Positions 24,101-36,098 of a DNA stretch of 64,000 bases are shown piece by piece. Each line of letters starts with the position of its first letter. The stretch's first letter is position 1. The position numbers were made by a program, and so were the translations under genes. The DNA is taken from assembly GCA_013365365.1 (NCBI GenBank), contig JABVXU010000184.1:1-64000 (forward strand), in the 5' to 3' direction. The stretch is from Cruorifilaria tuberocauda (lineage: Eukaryota > Nematoda > Chromadorea > Rhabditida > Onchocercidae). The notes under the pieces were generated by a model. The model did no database searches, was not told where the DNA came from, and worked only from the letters and a program-made list of their open reading frames with translations.

Positions 24101-26313
24101 TGAATCTATCACTTTTATTGTTTACAGACAATTCTTCGTATTCGTAGTGCGTTGCATTCATAGTGTATAGATTTAGTTTTCTCGTGCATATTATTTGTCA
24201 TCTACTTCTTGTTTTTGAACCTGTTATATATCATTTAGAAGCTTGATTATTAATAGTGTTTAGTTCTGACGACTACTTTTTTTGGAAACTATCAATAGAA
24301 ATTGGTTTACAGGGTTGGTACATGGATGAGCGTCAGCGTGCAATAAAAGTTGCATTAACAATGATGTTTGAGCAACATCCTCCACTCATGAGGGCATTGT
24401 TAGATACAGGAGATGCACTGCTAGTTTACTGCTCAAGGTATTCATCTCTCGAAGCTGAACTCACTATTGGTATGAGAGAACGGGATTTGCGCGCGTGGCT
24501 ATCACAAATTGATATCGATACGAGACAGGTTATTTTGCAAAATCAAAAATATCTAATTGCTTTGTATATTGCTCAGATTTTTAGATGTGAGAGAAAGAGA
24601 TCTACAGTATAGATGTCTGATTTATAAATTAACGATGTCTAATAAGATATGGATAATATGATGATAATTTGTTGATTAAAATTCGTAATTATTAGTTTCT
24701 AAAATTGTTGTATTCCAATGACTTAAAATGATGATGCGTGATTACTTCTTTCTTTTTGATCGGTCGGTTCTCTTCGAATGAAAGTGCTATTAAAATGCAG
24801 CCGTGTCAAATTCTTGGAATATAATTTTCTCTTAGTGCACTAATATTGTAGCTCTTTGATTCAACAGTTCGTCCTTTGGCATTTCGGCCACCATATCTCG
24901 GTGGAAATCGATTGGGATTAATTTTAATGGAAATAAGGCGAGAATTTATGTTGCGAGGAGTTTTTCCGCAACAACTTCCCGAATTACAGATTGGCATTGA
25001 AGCGGTTCGTTTTTACAATCTATAGATTTTATACAATCATATTGTGCCTGCAGTTCCGACACTGTAGTAATCCTTTCAGGTTCTTGGTTCTGAATCACCA
25101 TCAGAAAATTATGTATCGATGTATCCATTTGATGTCTTAGATTCTGATAATTTTTCGGCACTTTGGACAAGTAAATGTTGCTTTCTATATAATTTTGATA
25201 TATTTTGCCATAGTTATAATTACGATTCTTCAAAATTCAAGATTTAGTTTTAAGTAGGATTTAACCAAGTTTTTCATCTATTATGGACTATTTATTGGGT
25301 GATTGGTAATAGACCATTACAGAAAAAAAATTACGCTTAAGCTAAATAAAGTACCATATATATTACAGATCCATTTTTATTGCTAGCAAAACAAAACAAG
25401 GACAGCGAACTTTGGATGCAAGCAAATTCAACTAAGCTAGCACCAAAACTGATATCAATCAATGAAAAGACACTTTCCGCCATAGTTGATGGTATGCAAT
25501 TTTTGTTTTATTGGTCAAAGGATGATATGTATGAATAGCCGTAAAATAATGTCATTTCATTATAAAGTAGTGGTAGAATGAACTGTTACTTTTTATTGTA
25601 TTATTTTCAAGAAATTCTTACGCTTATATTTGTCGACTTGGTTTGTTTTTTTGTGGCATTCCCTAATTTAATTTTGTTGTAGAGTTGGACGTTATGGAAA
25701 AAGTAACAGAAGAAGATCTTGAAAACTACTCCGTTGAAGATCTGCGTGCTGTTTTCGTCCGTTTAGCACTTCGAATGCGAAATCGTTTAGTTGAAACTGA
25801 GACTCAGCAAAACGAAATGAATCTTTTAGCAAGAGAAATTACAGCAATGCAAAATATGAGAAGGTAAATGATTTATTTCAAAGAGAACTTCTCTTTCAGA
25901 TACTAATAACTTGTTACCAGAATCGTACCCAGGTGTATCTAGAATTTTTTTTATATTTCAGAGCACTGGAAGAAAGGAAAGCGCAGTTAGAAGGAGGACC
26001 TACACAAGAACGAAGAGAAAAAAGAGAACTTCCTCCACCGCTAGCTCGAACAGAGTTACCAGTACCTCTAATGCGTGGCTATTCTCCACCTCGAAAATGG
26101 GATGAAAAACCACGTAAGCCAATACAACGACGATACTCACCTCCTGAGGAAAAGATTCCACGACGCCGTAGTCCTGTTCGGCTAAAATCACCCGTTCCGT
26201 ATATATCTCGAAAATCACCGCCTCCTTCAAAATCACCATTAAAACAGCAGAAAGTGATGAAACCTCCGATTGATGAAAGCGAATTGTCCGACGGAGAAAT
26301 CTTAAGCGACTAG
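21190..26313 (+). CDS. Triple NADAR-domain protein with SP/RS-rich tail
   Basis: NADAR (YbiA-like) domains hydrolyse N-glycosidic bonds in some riboflavin intermediates, and some remove ADP-ribose from DNA guanine; here the role is unknown. Exons: 21190-21278, 21370-21481, 21552-21678, 21782-22001, 22177-22306, 22389-22518, 22647-22717, 22919-22990, 23064-23273, 23446-23696, 23936-24056, 24313-24528, 24868-25004, 25080-25170, 25369-25491, 25683-25863, 25962-26313; about 880 residues. Domain 1 (about 1-185) has SADHY, ELGIG and GHNQLGYFLMWLR. Domain 2 (about 227-400) has RPLSNYY, SVEHYAYQ and GNKTGLLLMELR, but AWAST in place of the ELGIG-type motif. Domain 3 (about 400-620) has SPAHY, ELTIG and GGNRLGLILMEIR. 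A predicted coiled coil (about 705-775) and a basic tail with many SP steps follow, ending ELSDGEILSD. Exons 24313-24528 and 24868-25004 do not join in frame without a micro-exon. Confidence 0.88.
24577..24586 (+). other. Candidate 10-base micro-exon of the NADAR gene
   Basis: The exon ending at 24,528 closes in phase 0, but the next clear exon (24,868) needs one extra base to read the GGNRLGLILMEIR frame. The segment ATTTTTAGAT is flanked by gctcag and gtgaga and adds exactly 3n+1 bases, giving IFRF before RPLAFRPP. A 7-base alternative, TATAGAT after ctacag and before gtctga (about 24,607-24,613), would also restore phase. RNA reads would decide between them or show an indel instead. Confidence 0.3.
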
Positions 26314-26369
26314 TTTCATTCCTTTATGTAATAGGCAAGTATTATAGTATCTTGTGCTGATCTAACAGG

Positions 26370-26375
26370 AATAAA
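26370..26375 (+). terminator. Poly(A) signal of the NADAR gene
   Basis: A canonical AATAAA 57 bases after the stop codon at 26,313, the first such hexamer on the coding strand. Confidence 0.55.
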
Positions 26376-26897
26376 GTGCCGTGTTATCACCCATCCCTAC
26401 TCTCCAAAATTTTTATTGCATTTCTATAATTGAGGTGGGCACAGACAGACTATAGCACAATGCAGGGTAACGTATAACGTGATCTTCAGCTTGAATGACT
26501 AAGCCCACATTATACAATGTAATGAAATATTGTAGCTTGAATGATGTGCTGAAAAATGTAGCCATTTGGCTTCTGTTCCGAAATAACTCATAAGGATTTA
26601 ATTGGAAGAAAACTTTTTGCAGAAGTCAGGATTTAACTCTACCTACAAATTTGTGATCTCCTTTGAGAATTTAATCTTGTGTATATATTGTTGTTGTTAA
26701 AGTTTTAATGGAAGTAAAAAATATTTAAATCAAAAAATTCTGATTAAATACATATTCAAAAGCTTCGTTATTGCGAAGTCTTCCTAGTTGTATAGAAATT
26801 AGTAGTGAAGTTGGAGAGTTGAAGAATTTTGAAATAAAGCAGTAAAACTTTTTTTCGGTAGGAATTTCACAATTTTCCAGTTGCCATTCCGACAAAG

Positions 26898-26903
26898 TTT
26901 TAT
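26898..26903 (-). terminator. Poly(A) signal of the ZNF830-like gene
   Basis: AATAAA on the minus strand 55 bases after the stop codon at 26,958. Another AATAAA overlaps the last codons of the gene and would be too close to serve without trimming the coding end. Confidence 0.5.
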
Positions 26904-26957
26904 TCCATATTGAATGTATGAAGAAGTACGCTAATCCGATATATCAAACTTGAGAAA

Positions 26958-28309
26958 TCAAATGCCTTTATTTCTCCATCCAGTAAAATCAACATCAGAG
27001 TCATCATCACTCATTTGTTCTGTCACTACTGCTTCAGTATGTCTTTCATTTTTCTCAACTACCGTGCTATAAAGTTTATCTCGTCGCAATTCCAACCGAT
27101 TTACTCGTTTCCATTGATCAATCTGCAAAACGCTCAAAATAGTTAACCAGTTATAGCCACAATTGTAAGTATTCAAAGTGTATTTTAAAAGAAGTGAAAT
27201 TTTCGAACCATAAGACGAGATAATGATGTACCTGCTCATCAATAAGCTCGATATCATGCTCAATAGCCATTACGTATTCTTCATTTTCTTCACGATGCTG
27301 TTCCTCCTGCTTTGCTTCATCCAACTCTCTCATGAAATCTATGTATTGCTGTTCTATATTTGCTTGCTTCTCTATGGTATCAATAACCTGGAATATGTTC
27401 GCAACTTGGTCGCGGTTCCAGATAAATGATATTTTGCAGTGTAGTGTAAAGCACTAAAATGCTTAAATTAGGTGCTTTCTAAATCAAAGTTAGAGATCAG
27501 AAAAATAAGTTTTATTTTATTTTTTTTTAGCTTTAAAATCTGATTAAGTAGATGTTAAACTGAAGATAGTATAATTGTAGTTGGACTATGTTTTACTTAG
27601 AAATGGTACAATCTTCAATATGCGCCTTCGTTTCTAAACATTCCTTGCTTTTAATATTTCAAATAAAGACTTCGGCTTATTTGCAATGTTAACTTACTCT
27701 ACTGTTCAGTTTTTCATCTTCGAAGAAACCTTCAGGCACCCCTTCGATGATATTTTTCTTTTGACCGTACGTCGCATTACTTTCTTTCACCTTTGACATT
27801 GAATTTTTCTCCCAAGGAATACTTTCGTTAAGCTCTTTCGAAGTTGACTCCTTCACATCTACTGAAAAAAAATTGCAGTTAATAAGTGCAAGTTTTAGTG
27901 AAAAAATTATGCAGAACGATAAGTTAACCTTTTAGCTTTTTTAAAGGCGCTGCTGAGAGAGATGTGGTTGGCTCCTCAGGATTTCGTTTTGATGAAGTCG
28001 CATTGCCTGCTACTGCCTTCTTGAAATTAGCGATATTTTCTCGATGTTTTCGGCCATTTGAATGAGCTATCCATAACTTACTCTTCACCTACAAAATATA
28101 AGATAGGATGGTTTTTTGATCAGAAATGAAAATTTACATGTTTCTCTTATTTACTGAAAAGGACATACATGGGATGCTGGTGTAGAAAGGAGTGTTAACA
28201 AGTGATAAAACAAAAAGAGAAGACAAACCTGAATATTACAGATAACGCATAGAAGACAGCCATTATCCAGAGTTCTCGCAATCGCCGATTGAACTTTCGC
28301 TGCGCACAT
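26958..28309 (-). CDS. ZNF830: ZNF830/CCDC16-like zinc-finger protein
   Basis: A likely nuclear protein; vertebrate ZNF830 (CCDC16, OMCG1) is linked to the spliceosome and genome stability. Exons (minus): 28229-28309, 27929-28088, 27698-27861, 27232-27387, 26958-27122. Phases join to give 241 residues. The N-terminus carries one C2H2 finger of the U1/matrin type, C21-x2-C24 to H36-x5-H42 (CVICNIQ...HSNGRKH), split by the first intron. The middle has the family motif GVPEGFFEDEKLNSR (about residues 120-135). It is followed by a long acidic helix predicted to coil (136-200) and an acidic C-terminus with SDDDSDVDF and GWRNKGI. It is shorter than the vertebrate protein of about 370 residues. A gtatttcag acceptor ends 7 bases before the start codon, suggesting trans-splicing. 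It is divergent to TAF7 and convergent with the NADAR gene. Confidence 0.88.
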
Positions 28310-28677
28310 GTTCACCTGAAATACTCATGCACGCATCACGATACTGCACGCCTGTAAAATTACCTCTATCACCTACCGGCCAACCGCTATTTACAGTGGA
28401 CAGTGTTGAGAATTGGAATTGGGATGATATGAGTGATTCGCCTCAGGGGAGGTTATGAGCAGATCATACATCTTCCTAATTGATCATTCGAGCACGCACC
28501 TTGCCAATCGCTCACTTGGACTGATCATTTAGAAGCTTTACTTGTAAGCTGTCTAACTGAAGGAAGTTCAGCTGAGTTAGATCGTTGCAGTTGTATTCTA
28601 TGTTTTAGTTTCTTTTTGTTCTTTTTCATGTGTCATCATATGAAGTGAATATTAGCAGAGAACATATCGCTTGTAAA
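28310..28677. promoter_or_regulatory. Shared divergent promoter region (ZNF830-like / TAF7)
   Basis: Only 368 bases separate the two start codons, which point in opposite directions. Both genes should therefore draw on the same control DNA. There is no obvious TATA box. The plus side has a weak acceptor (attagcag) 22 bases before the TAF7 start. Coordinated expression is an inference from the layout. Confidence 0.55.
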
Positions 28678-30081
28678 ATGTCTGCCGGATCATCCAGAAT
28701 ATTAGCTAAAAAGGTGCCTCAGCGTGTTGTCGATGTAGCAGAAGAAGTACAAGATTGGGAAAATCATATTATTCTTAGATTTCCTGACAATGTCGTCCCA
28801 CAAGTCAGTGAGTTTTATTACTTTCTTGTTTGATAGTTGTTTGGTAGCTTTATTCATCCTCTTTTTTTTGAAAAAAATGAAGGGAAAGGTATCCAATTGA
28901 AGGGAAAATGATTGATGAATCCGCTGACAATGACCTTTTCATCGCGTTCCAGTCAGATATGCGAAATGCAACTGTCAAGTTTCAGCAACAAATCATGTCT
29001 GCAAGATTATTTGATCTCCCTTGTGTTGTTGAGGTTAATTACTCAATTATTCAAGTAATTTATTGTAATATAAAAAGAACTACTGTTTAAGCCTTGGAAC
29101 AATATAAGCTGTTTGCTATCAAACTATAATAAAATCGCATCTACTTGTTTCATAATGAATGAAAAGATATCATGTTACATACGTTTCTATAAATCGTATA
29201 TATATGATATTTTTGAAAACCATTTGGGTTGACATATCGCAGCAGATATAGAAAAAAAGAAAGCAGCCAAGATATGCTGAACTTCTATTATAGATTATTG
29301 AAATTAAAATAGCGTTTCTAATTAATTGTCACCAGACTTAGCTGTTATTCCATAAGTGCTGAATATTTTGTGTGATGATTATTTTTTATATCCAAGTTGT
29401 CGCTGCCTTATATTTTTTACTGATTTAAACTGTAGGTGATGAAAACCATCGATAAAAAAAATGTTTATAAAGTTGCGGATGCATCTCAGATTATGATCTG
29501 TTCTCATGACTTACAACCTGTCACAGAAACATCGCTTCAAAATGACACATCAAAATCGAAACGTGATAAAATGTGGCAATGGCCTCATGGACGTATGCAT
29601 TTTTCTCCTTTTTTTTATTTGCGAATATTTTAGACGAATACGTTTAAACAGGTTATGAATTCTCCACTGGTACTTGTATCATTCGTTTCAGTCACACCCC
29701 CAATGAAAAGCGTAAGGAAACGACGTTTCCGAAAAACGAAAAAGAAAAAATATATGGACGCACCTGAGGTTGAACGCGAACTCAAACGTCTCCTAAGGGC
29801 AGATATCGAAGCCACTTCTAGCAGATGGGAAGTAGGTGTATCTATGTATTTTTGCCTGTTATAGGAAGAAAGAATTGAAAGAATTTAATTTTCGTCTCTG
29901 TAGACTTATTTATTTATAAATTTAGATTGTTACTCCTGAGGAAGATACTAAAAAAGTAGACACTCCTTCAATTCCTGTGGAAGCTCTTGTTCTTGGAGAA
30001 ATCAGCAATTCAGACGAAGAAGCGTCACCAAATGAGATCACATCTACTGCTGTTCTAGAACATGTTTCTAGAGATAGTTGA
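28678..30081 (+). CDS. TAF7: TFIID subunit 7 (TAF7)
   Basis: A component of the general transcription factor TFIID, which binds TAF1 and restrains its acetyltransferase activity in other animals. Exons: 28678-28807, 28903-29033, 29436-29592, 29692-29831, 29926-30081; 237 residues. The TAFII55 N-terminal domain is clear: [11 protein letters not shown] (about 26-36), [10 protein letters not shown] (about 78-87), [19 protein letters not shown] (about 89-107) and [20 protein letters not shown] (about 133-152). A basic stretch (RKTKKKKY) and RWEIVTPEED follow, then an acidic C-terminus with SNSDEEAS. The first intron uses donor gtgagt at 28,808, because a donor one step earlier would break the frame. 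C. elegans has two copies (taf-7.1 and taf-7.2); which one this matches cannot be decided here. The human protein is about 350 residues, so this one lacks much of the C-terminal region. Confidence 0.93.
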
Positions 30082-30092
30082 TAGCTTCGGGA

Positions 30093-30098
30093 AATAAA
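30093..30098 (+). terminator. Poly(A) signal of TAF7
   Basis: AATAAA begins 12 bases after the stop codon at 30,081. A second AATAAA at about 30,434-30,439 would give a longer 3' untranslated region. Which one is used cannot be seen. Confidence 0.4.
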
Positions 30099-33000
30099 GT
30101 GATATCGATGTAATTGTATGTAAGTACTATTTATTCACTCTTAATCATACTTTATTCAGTGTCATGTATTCATTGTTTATGGTGGATTATCATACATGCT
30201 AACTTAATATGTTTCTGGACAAATATACTATATTATATTTCAACGGGTTTTTAGTGGTGTTTTTGCTTACTAAAAATAGTAAATCGCTCAATGCTTTATA
30301 TACATTTGTTCAAAAGTTGTTAACATTATCTTCGGTTGCAGAATAAGCAATTTAAACTTCGTTTTGTTTCATCTTATGAATTTAAAATTTGTATATTTGG
30401 TATTTATTCATTTCAGCTGAAATGCTTTTATGAAATAAAGCTCTGAAATTATTTTGTGAAAATAATTGTTCATTGAATATCATTAATCCTTCTTTCATTA
30501 TATTAATTTGTTTTCAAACATTATTTAACATGAATTGCTCTCGTTCATTACAATCGTTTCTTTTTAAATATCATTTGACATAAAGTATAAAATATTCATC
30601 TTTGTATTGATGAAATACCAGTTGCTGATTGTTTCATTTTTATATTTGGATAACAAATATCTTCTAATCCATATTTGTAGAATCTCAAATTGTTTTTGGA
30701 ATTAATTTTCCTTTTAGAATTGTTCTTTTTTCAAGAATCTCTTGTAGTTTACGGAAAATATTTACTGAGTTCATTCGAATTGTATTATTTATCCTTTATC
30801 CCTTCGTTATTTGAATTAAAAAAATGACAGTTCTGAATGGACAAAGTAATTTCAGTCTTCTTCCACTTTTTCATTTATAAAAACATCTATATATTACTGA
30901 AAGATGGCATTGATTTACGATAGAATAAGGAGAAAATGATCTTCTAGAAGTACCGAAAGCAGATAGAATTTAGAAAGTGAAAGCTTTGAAGATATGACTT
31001 ATTCTATGAAGTATAAGTTTTGATTCGTTTTGCATACTGTCATTGGATAGTGGGAGAGAAACTCTGCCCTCTAAAGTTGTGTTTCAAAGAATTTTTCCCG
31101 ACATTTCCTTTTGAGTATTTCCCAATCTTCTGTTCAGTGTTGTTTGCAAGAATTTGAATATCTGAAAAAGCGGTATAGACTTCGTTTTAAAATTTTACTA
31201 TAGATCATACGGGCTTGGTGCTAAAAATAGTAGATTGCTTTGTTTCGTTTGAATGATTTTATTTATATATCGAATTAGTTTTAACGTTTCATAATTATTG
31301 ATTTTTTTTTAATTTTCGGTTGAGAACACAAAGTCTTCGTTATTATTTGTATTTGACTGCCATTAGTTGCCTCATAGTTTAATTTTTCTGCTGCACTTTA
31401 CTAAATCTTCAATTATCAGTATATAAACTGAGTGATTCGATTAGTTTGTAATGTACCTGTTGTAGATTAAAAAGTAGGAAATTAACATAAATACATTTTT
31501 TGGGCAAATACGTCACTTTTTTTCACAATAAATAGAAAAATTTTATCTTTTATCTTTTATAATTCTAACGGTATACATTACATGTTTGTTGTATGAAGAT
31601 TATATTTTGTTAATAAGTGCCATTTAGCATAACAATAACTTCCATATATAAAATTATGATTCATAAAACATTTCTGAAGCAAAATGGAATATTTTATTAT
31701 ATTTATCAAGCTTCTCATACAATATGAATTATAGAATATTAAACGTTTCGAATATATTAACCTTGGATAAGTAAAACTTAAAAAGGATTGTTTGGTTGAA
31801 GGGTGCAAGAATAGGACTTTTTAAATTTTAAAAATTATTTGAGGTAATTATTCAAATAAAAACTAAGTTTTTCAAACCTGTTAATTGCTTCCTAGAAGGA
31901 TTTCTAAATCAATTTATGGTTCATAACTCCTGCAATATAGAGGAATTCACAGAAATAATTGCATTTATATATGGCTTTACTTCTATACATATCCTAAAAA
32001 AGAGTTGAGATATTTGCCATCCACCTTCTTACTTTTCATTTACTTGTTGAAGACAATTTTATTAATTAGTTATGTTCATTATTTTCTATGAATAAAAAAT
32101 ATTCCATTGAAATAGCATATGTTTAATGTATTATTTGCGTAGTAAAAAATATTCCATTAATCAAAAGAATTAATGTTTCTAAATAAATTGTGTAAGCGAA
32201 AAATATTTTTGTCTAAGCGAAAATGAGAAATGAGATGAACGAACAGATAAATAGTATTCTAGAGAAGATGAGCAGTTAGAATAGATATTTGGTTGAGGTT
32301 TACAAAAGGGTAAATTAGCGGTGCTTTTTTCTTTCAATAGTGAGATTCTTTTGTCTATTCTACAGATTAATAGTGGCAAGAATTTAACGGTATATATTTC
32401 TTTTTGAATTATTCATTCTTCATGTTTCAGATTAGTCATCATATTATTTTGCACTCAAACACGAACAAAATCAGGTTGTATTCAGATTTCAATTTCACTT
32501 ATTGTTCTTGGGAACTTGTGAATTAGATATATTTATATTTAGTTGAATTGATATTGAGTCAAATGCTGATGAACTCATTTGTCTTTGAATTGCGCTTAGA
32601 AGATTGGGAGAGGAATGCATAATTTAAAATGATATGGAGCTGACTATAACGGATTTTATGGCAAATGGTTGTTTTTAATAGAAAAAAAAGGCTGAAAAAT
32701 TAGATTTGTTTTTTTACTTCTCTCTGCTTTGCTCCAACTGGAAAAAATTTTGTAACATCTTTCGGTGAAAATGAGAGAGAAAATGAGATATGACGTAACT
32801 CTGAAATTTTGTCTGAGAATTCGAGCTATCGGATTTAAAAGTTACAAAAGATCACCAATTGCTATCGAATCTTCTACATTTCGGAACTATTCGGAAATAG
32901 TAATTAGTGATGTTTGGTCATCATTAAAAGTTGCGTAGTTATTTGCTTCATTATCATTCTCGTAATCTTTCATCAGTGATTGATTCCTGTAATATCTTTT

Positions 33001-36000
33001 CCTTCGTTTATCTAGTTTTTGCATTTTTCATCTTTGATGAATGGCGTTCTTTGTTGTTTCTGCTATTATTCTCCATTTTCGTCATTCTCTGTATGTGGGC
33101 GCACATTTTGCCTCTTTGTTATCTTTCTTTTCCACTGTATGATAAATTATGGCTGACATTTCATTCTTATCAGTTTCTAATTTGTGATTTTCAAACCCTT
33201 GTACATCAAACATATATTAGGAGTGGAGGAAAGCGCTGCAAGACATGTGAAGTAGTATAAACTATCCTCAAAATCCTGTTAACTTTGACAGATGAAGTTA
33301 TACTTCCTTAATATTATTATTTTATTGAGAATATCATACTATTACGCTCAGATGTAACAAAATTTTTGATCGTTTAAAACGATTGAGTTCCGTGCTTAGT
33401 CTTATCTGGATTTGTTTTAGATTCATCGAAATTGCTGTATTCTTTCTTTGTTCATGAAATTTCCCAGCAAAAAAAACTGTTTGTTAATATTTTGCAATGT
33501 GGGCATTTTTCAACATAAGCAATGAAATCTTTATAAAAGCTTCAAAAGTACAATCAGTGTTTATTGTAACTGTGATGTAGAATGTCAATAAATAGGACTT
33601 TTTGGATTCAGGTGCTTTTAAATTTTATTCAGGTTTCTTTTAAAGTGAGAAGTTGATATCGTTTTGATACGAAATATATCTGGGGATTTTGAAAATCTTT
33701 TATAATTTAGTGTATAAGATATAAAATGTGAAAGATATTTCTGGAAAAAAAGTATTTTTAATTAACGTCATTTTAAGCTTGTCTATTATTCATGAATGTC
33801 CAACAATTTTAACTAAATGTTTTATTGCGGTTGATTACCTTATTTTATCGCTTCCTTTCATTCAATTAGGCCACTCTAGTTACAAGCCTAGCTAATGTGT
33901 ATCGATCATTTACCATATAATCAGCCAGCTATTCTAAACTTCGCTCGTTCTTCGCAATATTAACAACATCTGTTAGTGAATTTATGATGACGTCTCTACA
34001 GGCATATATGATAATTACAACGAATTGAATTCTGTCGCATCACTCCTGATAATCAAAGCGTGTCAATAACAGCAGAACTGTTTTTCAAATATCTATATGT
34101 CACTTCAGTTGTGTCGATGGTTTGATGTTGGAAGTAAACTATTTTATACCTTTATTATTACTTTATACCTTATAATTATCTTATTAAAAAAAAGCTTTTA
34201 ACTGATTATTTTATTCTTCAAAACAAATGGTTAGAATGATGAACTGATCAGAAAATACTGGCTAACTTCTCTTAAATGATATTGAATTTTTAGATTTTGA
34301 TTCAGTATCTAATTAGCTAACCAATTAGATATTGAATTCAAATATTTAGGAATGAGAAAATTGTTTAAATTATGACATTTTAATTTAAAATTGAACGTTA
34401 AAATGGTTTTTAATACTTGATAATTAAAACGAATGGGTTTGAGAAGCTTTTTGACATTCTAAAAAAGATGTGATCGGAGAAAGATAGAGAGCTTCTTTGG
34501 TCAGGTAAGATTATTTCCGCTTCATTTCCCCCTTATTAGATCTTCACCGCTTGGATGAAGCAACACTGAGCGAAAGAGAAATATTTTTCTTATCAAACTC
34601 TACTGTTTATTGTAATCTTTGTTTACCACTAAAAATTTTGATGTTTCAAGTTTATTCCATGTTTTCTAAGTAAAGCGGGAGAATATCTAAAGAAGCTGTT
34701 TGTTTAATATTTTTAATTATTTCTCGTCTTTAATTTAAATTCTCTTCTTTTTGACTTTAAAAAATTTAGTTCGTTTTATTTTGATTTTCCAATTTTCTAA
34801 TATTTTACTCTATATTTTTAATATATCGTTTCTATTCTTCTTCATTATTACAAAAAACTATGCTCTAACAATTTATTTAAATATTTCCGTTGTTTTGTTT
34901 CAAATTCCCATAAAGTTCAATTCTCAAATATTTCTTTCTTTCAAGCTTACGCAGAGCAGATCTATTTGTTTTGAGGAAATCGTATTGATTTATTTGAAAA
35001 GAGATGGGATGAGAGTAAGATAAGGTCGTTTTTTCGTGTGTTATACTTGAAAGGAAAGGAGGACACAGAAGTTTGAAGACAGTGCAGGGGAAAGTTTTCA
35101 CCCTTCTTCAATAGATTGGATCGACTGATTGAGGCAATTATAGGTAAATCTTCATCAGATGAGTAGTGGATCGCTTCTTCCCTTTAATGAAAATTCAAAT
35201 AAAAACGATTTTACTAATCTGCCATCCTAAATGATGATAGAGATTATTTCCCGATATTTCTTTGATAGAGTAATGTTTAATAACAAGTTCTGGGTTTCAT
35301 TAAAAAGTTCAGCTTTCTCAGAAATCTTATGAAATATTCTCTCATAATGTACTCGGGATATGGAACTTTGAATTGACATATATTCGAATATTGGTGAATA
35401 TAACTTGTTTTCAAAGACAGTAATTGAGGTAATAGAGAGAGAGAGGCACTGGAATAGAGGTAGAAATGAGAATAATTATAAATTAAAAAAAAATTCATCC
35501 CAGTTCAGCTGCATGGTTTCATATTGTGTTATAATGATTGTAATTAGAACTGTTACCCATTAGTGCTCTTTGATAATTTATAGAGGTTGTATACTTATTT
35601 AGTTTATTTGGGATAAAGTTTTCATTTTTTTAGTTTAAGATGAATTGCTCAGTTTTAATGCACTTCTACAAATGGATTATAAGAGATGCTCTGGAATAAT
35701 TGTTCATTCATTTATAGGAACTTTTATAGATATATACGTAAGTGTCAGTGACGAATTATTTCGATTCGAATAATTTTGATGATGAAGATAAGTTTTACTA
35801 TGAAACAGTGTATCAATTGATATGTGTATGTTGGGTATTTAAATTATGCTTTTTTAAGTCAAATTTTGAAGAAGTTTCTCGAATTAATTTTTTTATTTCG
35901 TAGTAAAATATAGTAACTGATAATGAGAGTTATGCTACTGATTACCTCTGGAATTGAAGTCAACAAATAATACAATAATAGATACAATGATAAAAATGAC

Positions 36001-36051
36001 TGAAGTAAATTTATATTTATTTAATCATAGATTGTACGATAAGTATTCCTG
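30099..36051. other. Long region without a convincing gene
   Basis: Nearly 6 kb of AT-rich DNA between TAF7 and the sulfotransferase. The plus strand is T-rich, which produces hydrophobic open frames (32,931-33,260 and 34,751-35,023) with no ATG start or no family resemblance. I see no conserved motif, repeat array or RNA gene. The right end holds the sulfotransferase promoter. Confidence 0.5.
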
Positions 36052-36057
36052 TTTCAG
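36046..36057 (+). promoter_or_regulatory. Probable trans-splice acceptor of the sulfotransferase gene
   Basis: tattcctgtttcag ends at 36,057, 41 bases before the start codon at 36,099. Between them is a tiny upstream frame, ATG GAA ACG TAA at about 36,065. It may dampen translation, or a different splice site may remove it. Confidence 0.4.
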
Positions 36058-36098
36058 GCTTTTCATGGAAACGTAATTTACGACATAAGCTATCAAAG

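Larger units (their letters stand above)
26314..26957. other. Convergent 3' flanks of the NADAR and ZNF830-like genes
   Basis: This 644-base gap holds the 3' untranslated regions of two convergent genes. I see no coding sequence. A plus-strand AATAAA lies at 26,370-26,375, and a minus-strand AATAAA (plus TTTATT) at 26,898-26,903. Confidence 0.75.

Noticed and set aside
32931..33260. Open frame of 109 codons, strongly hydrophobic
   Set aside because: It begins with TTG and has no ATG before its last part. The content is what T-rich DNA gives, and no family or splice context supports it.
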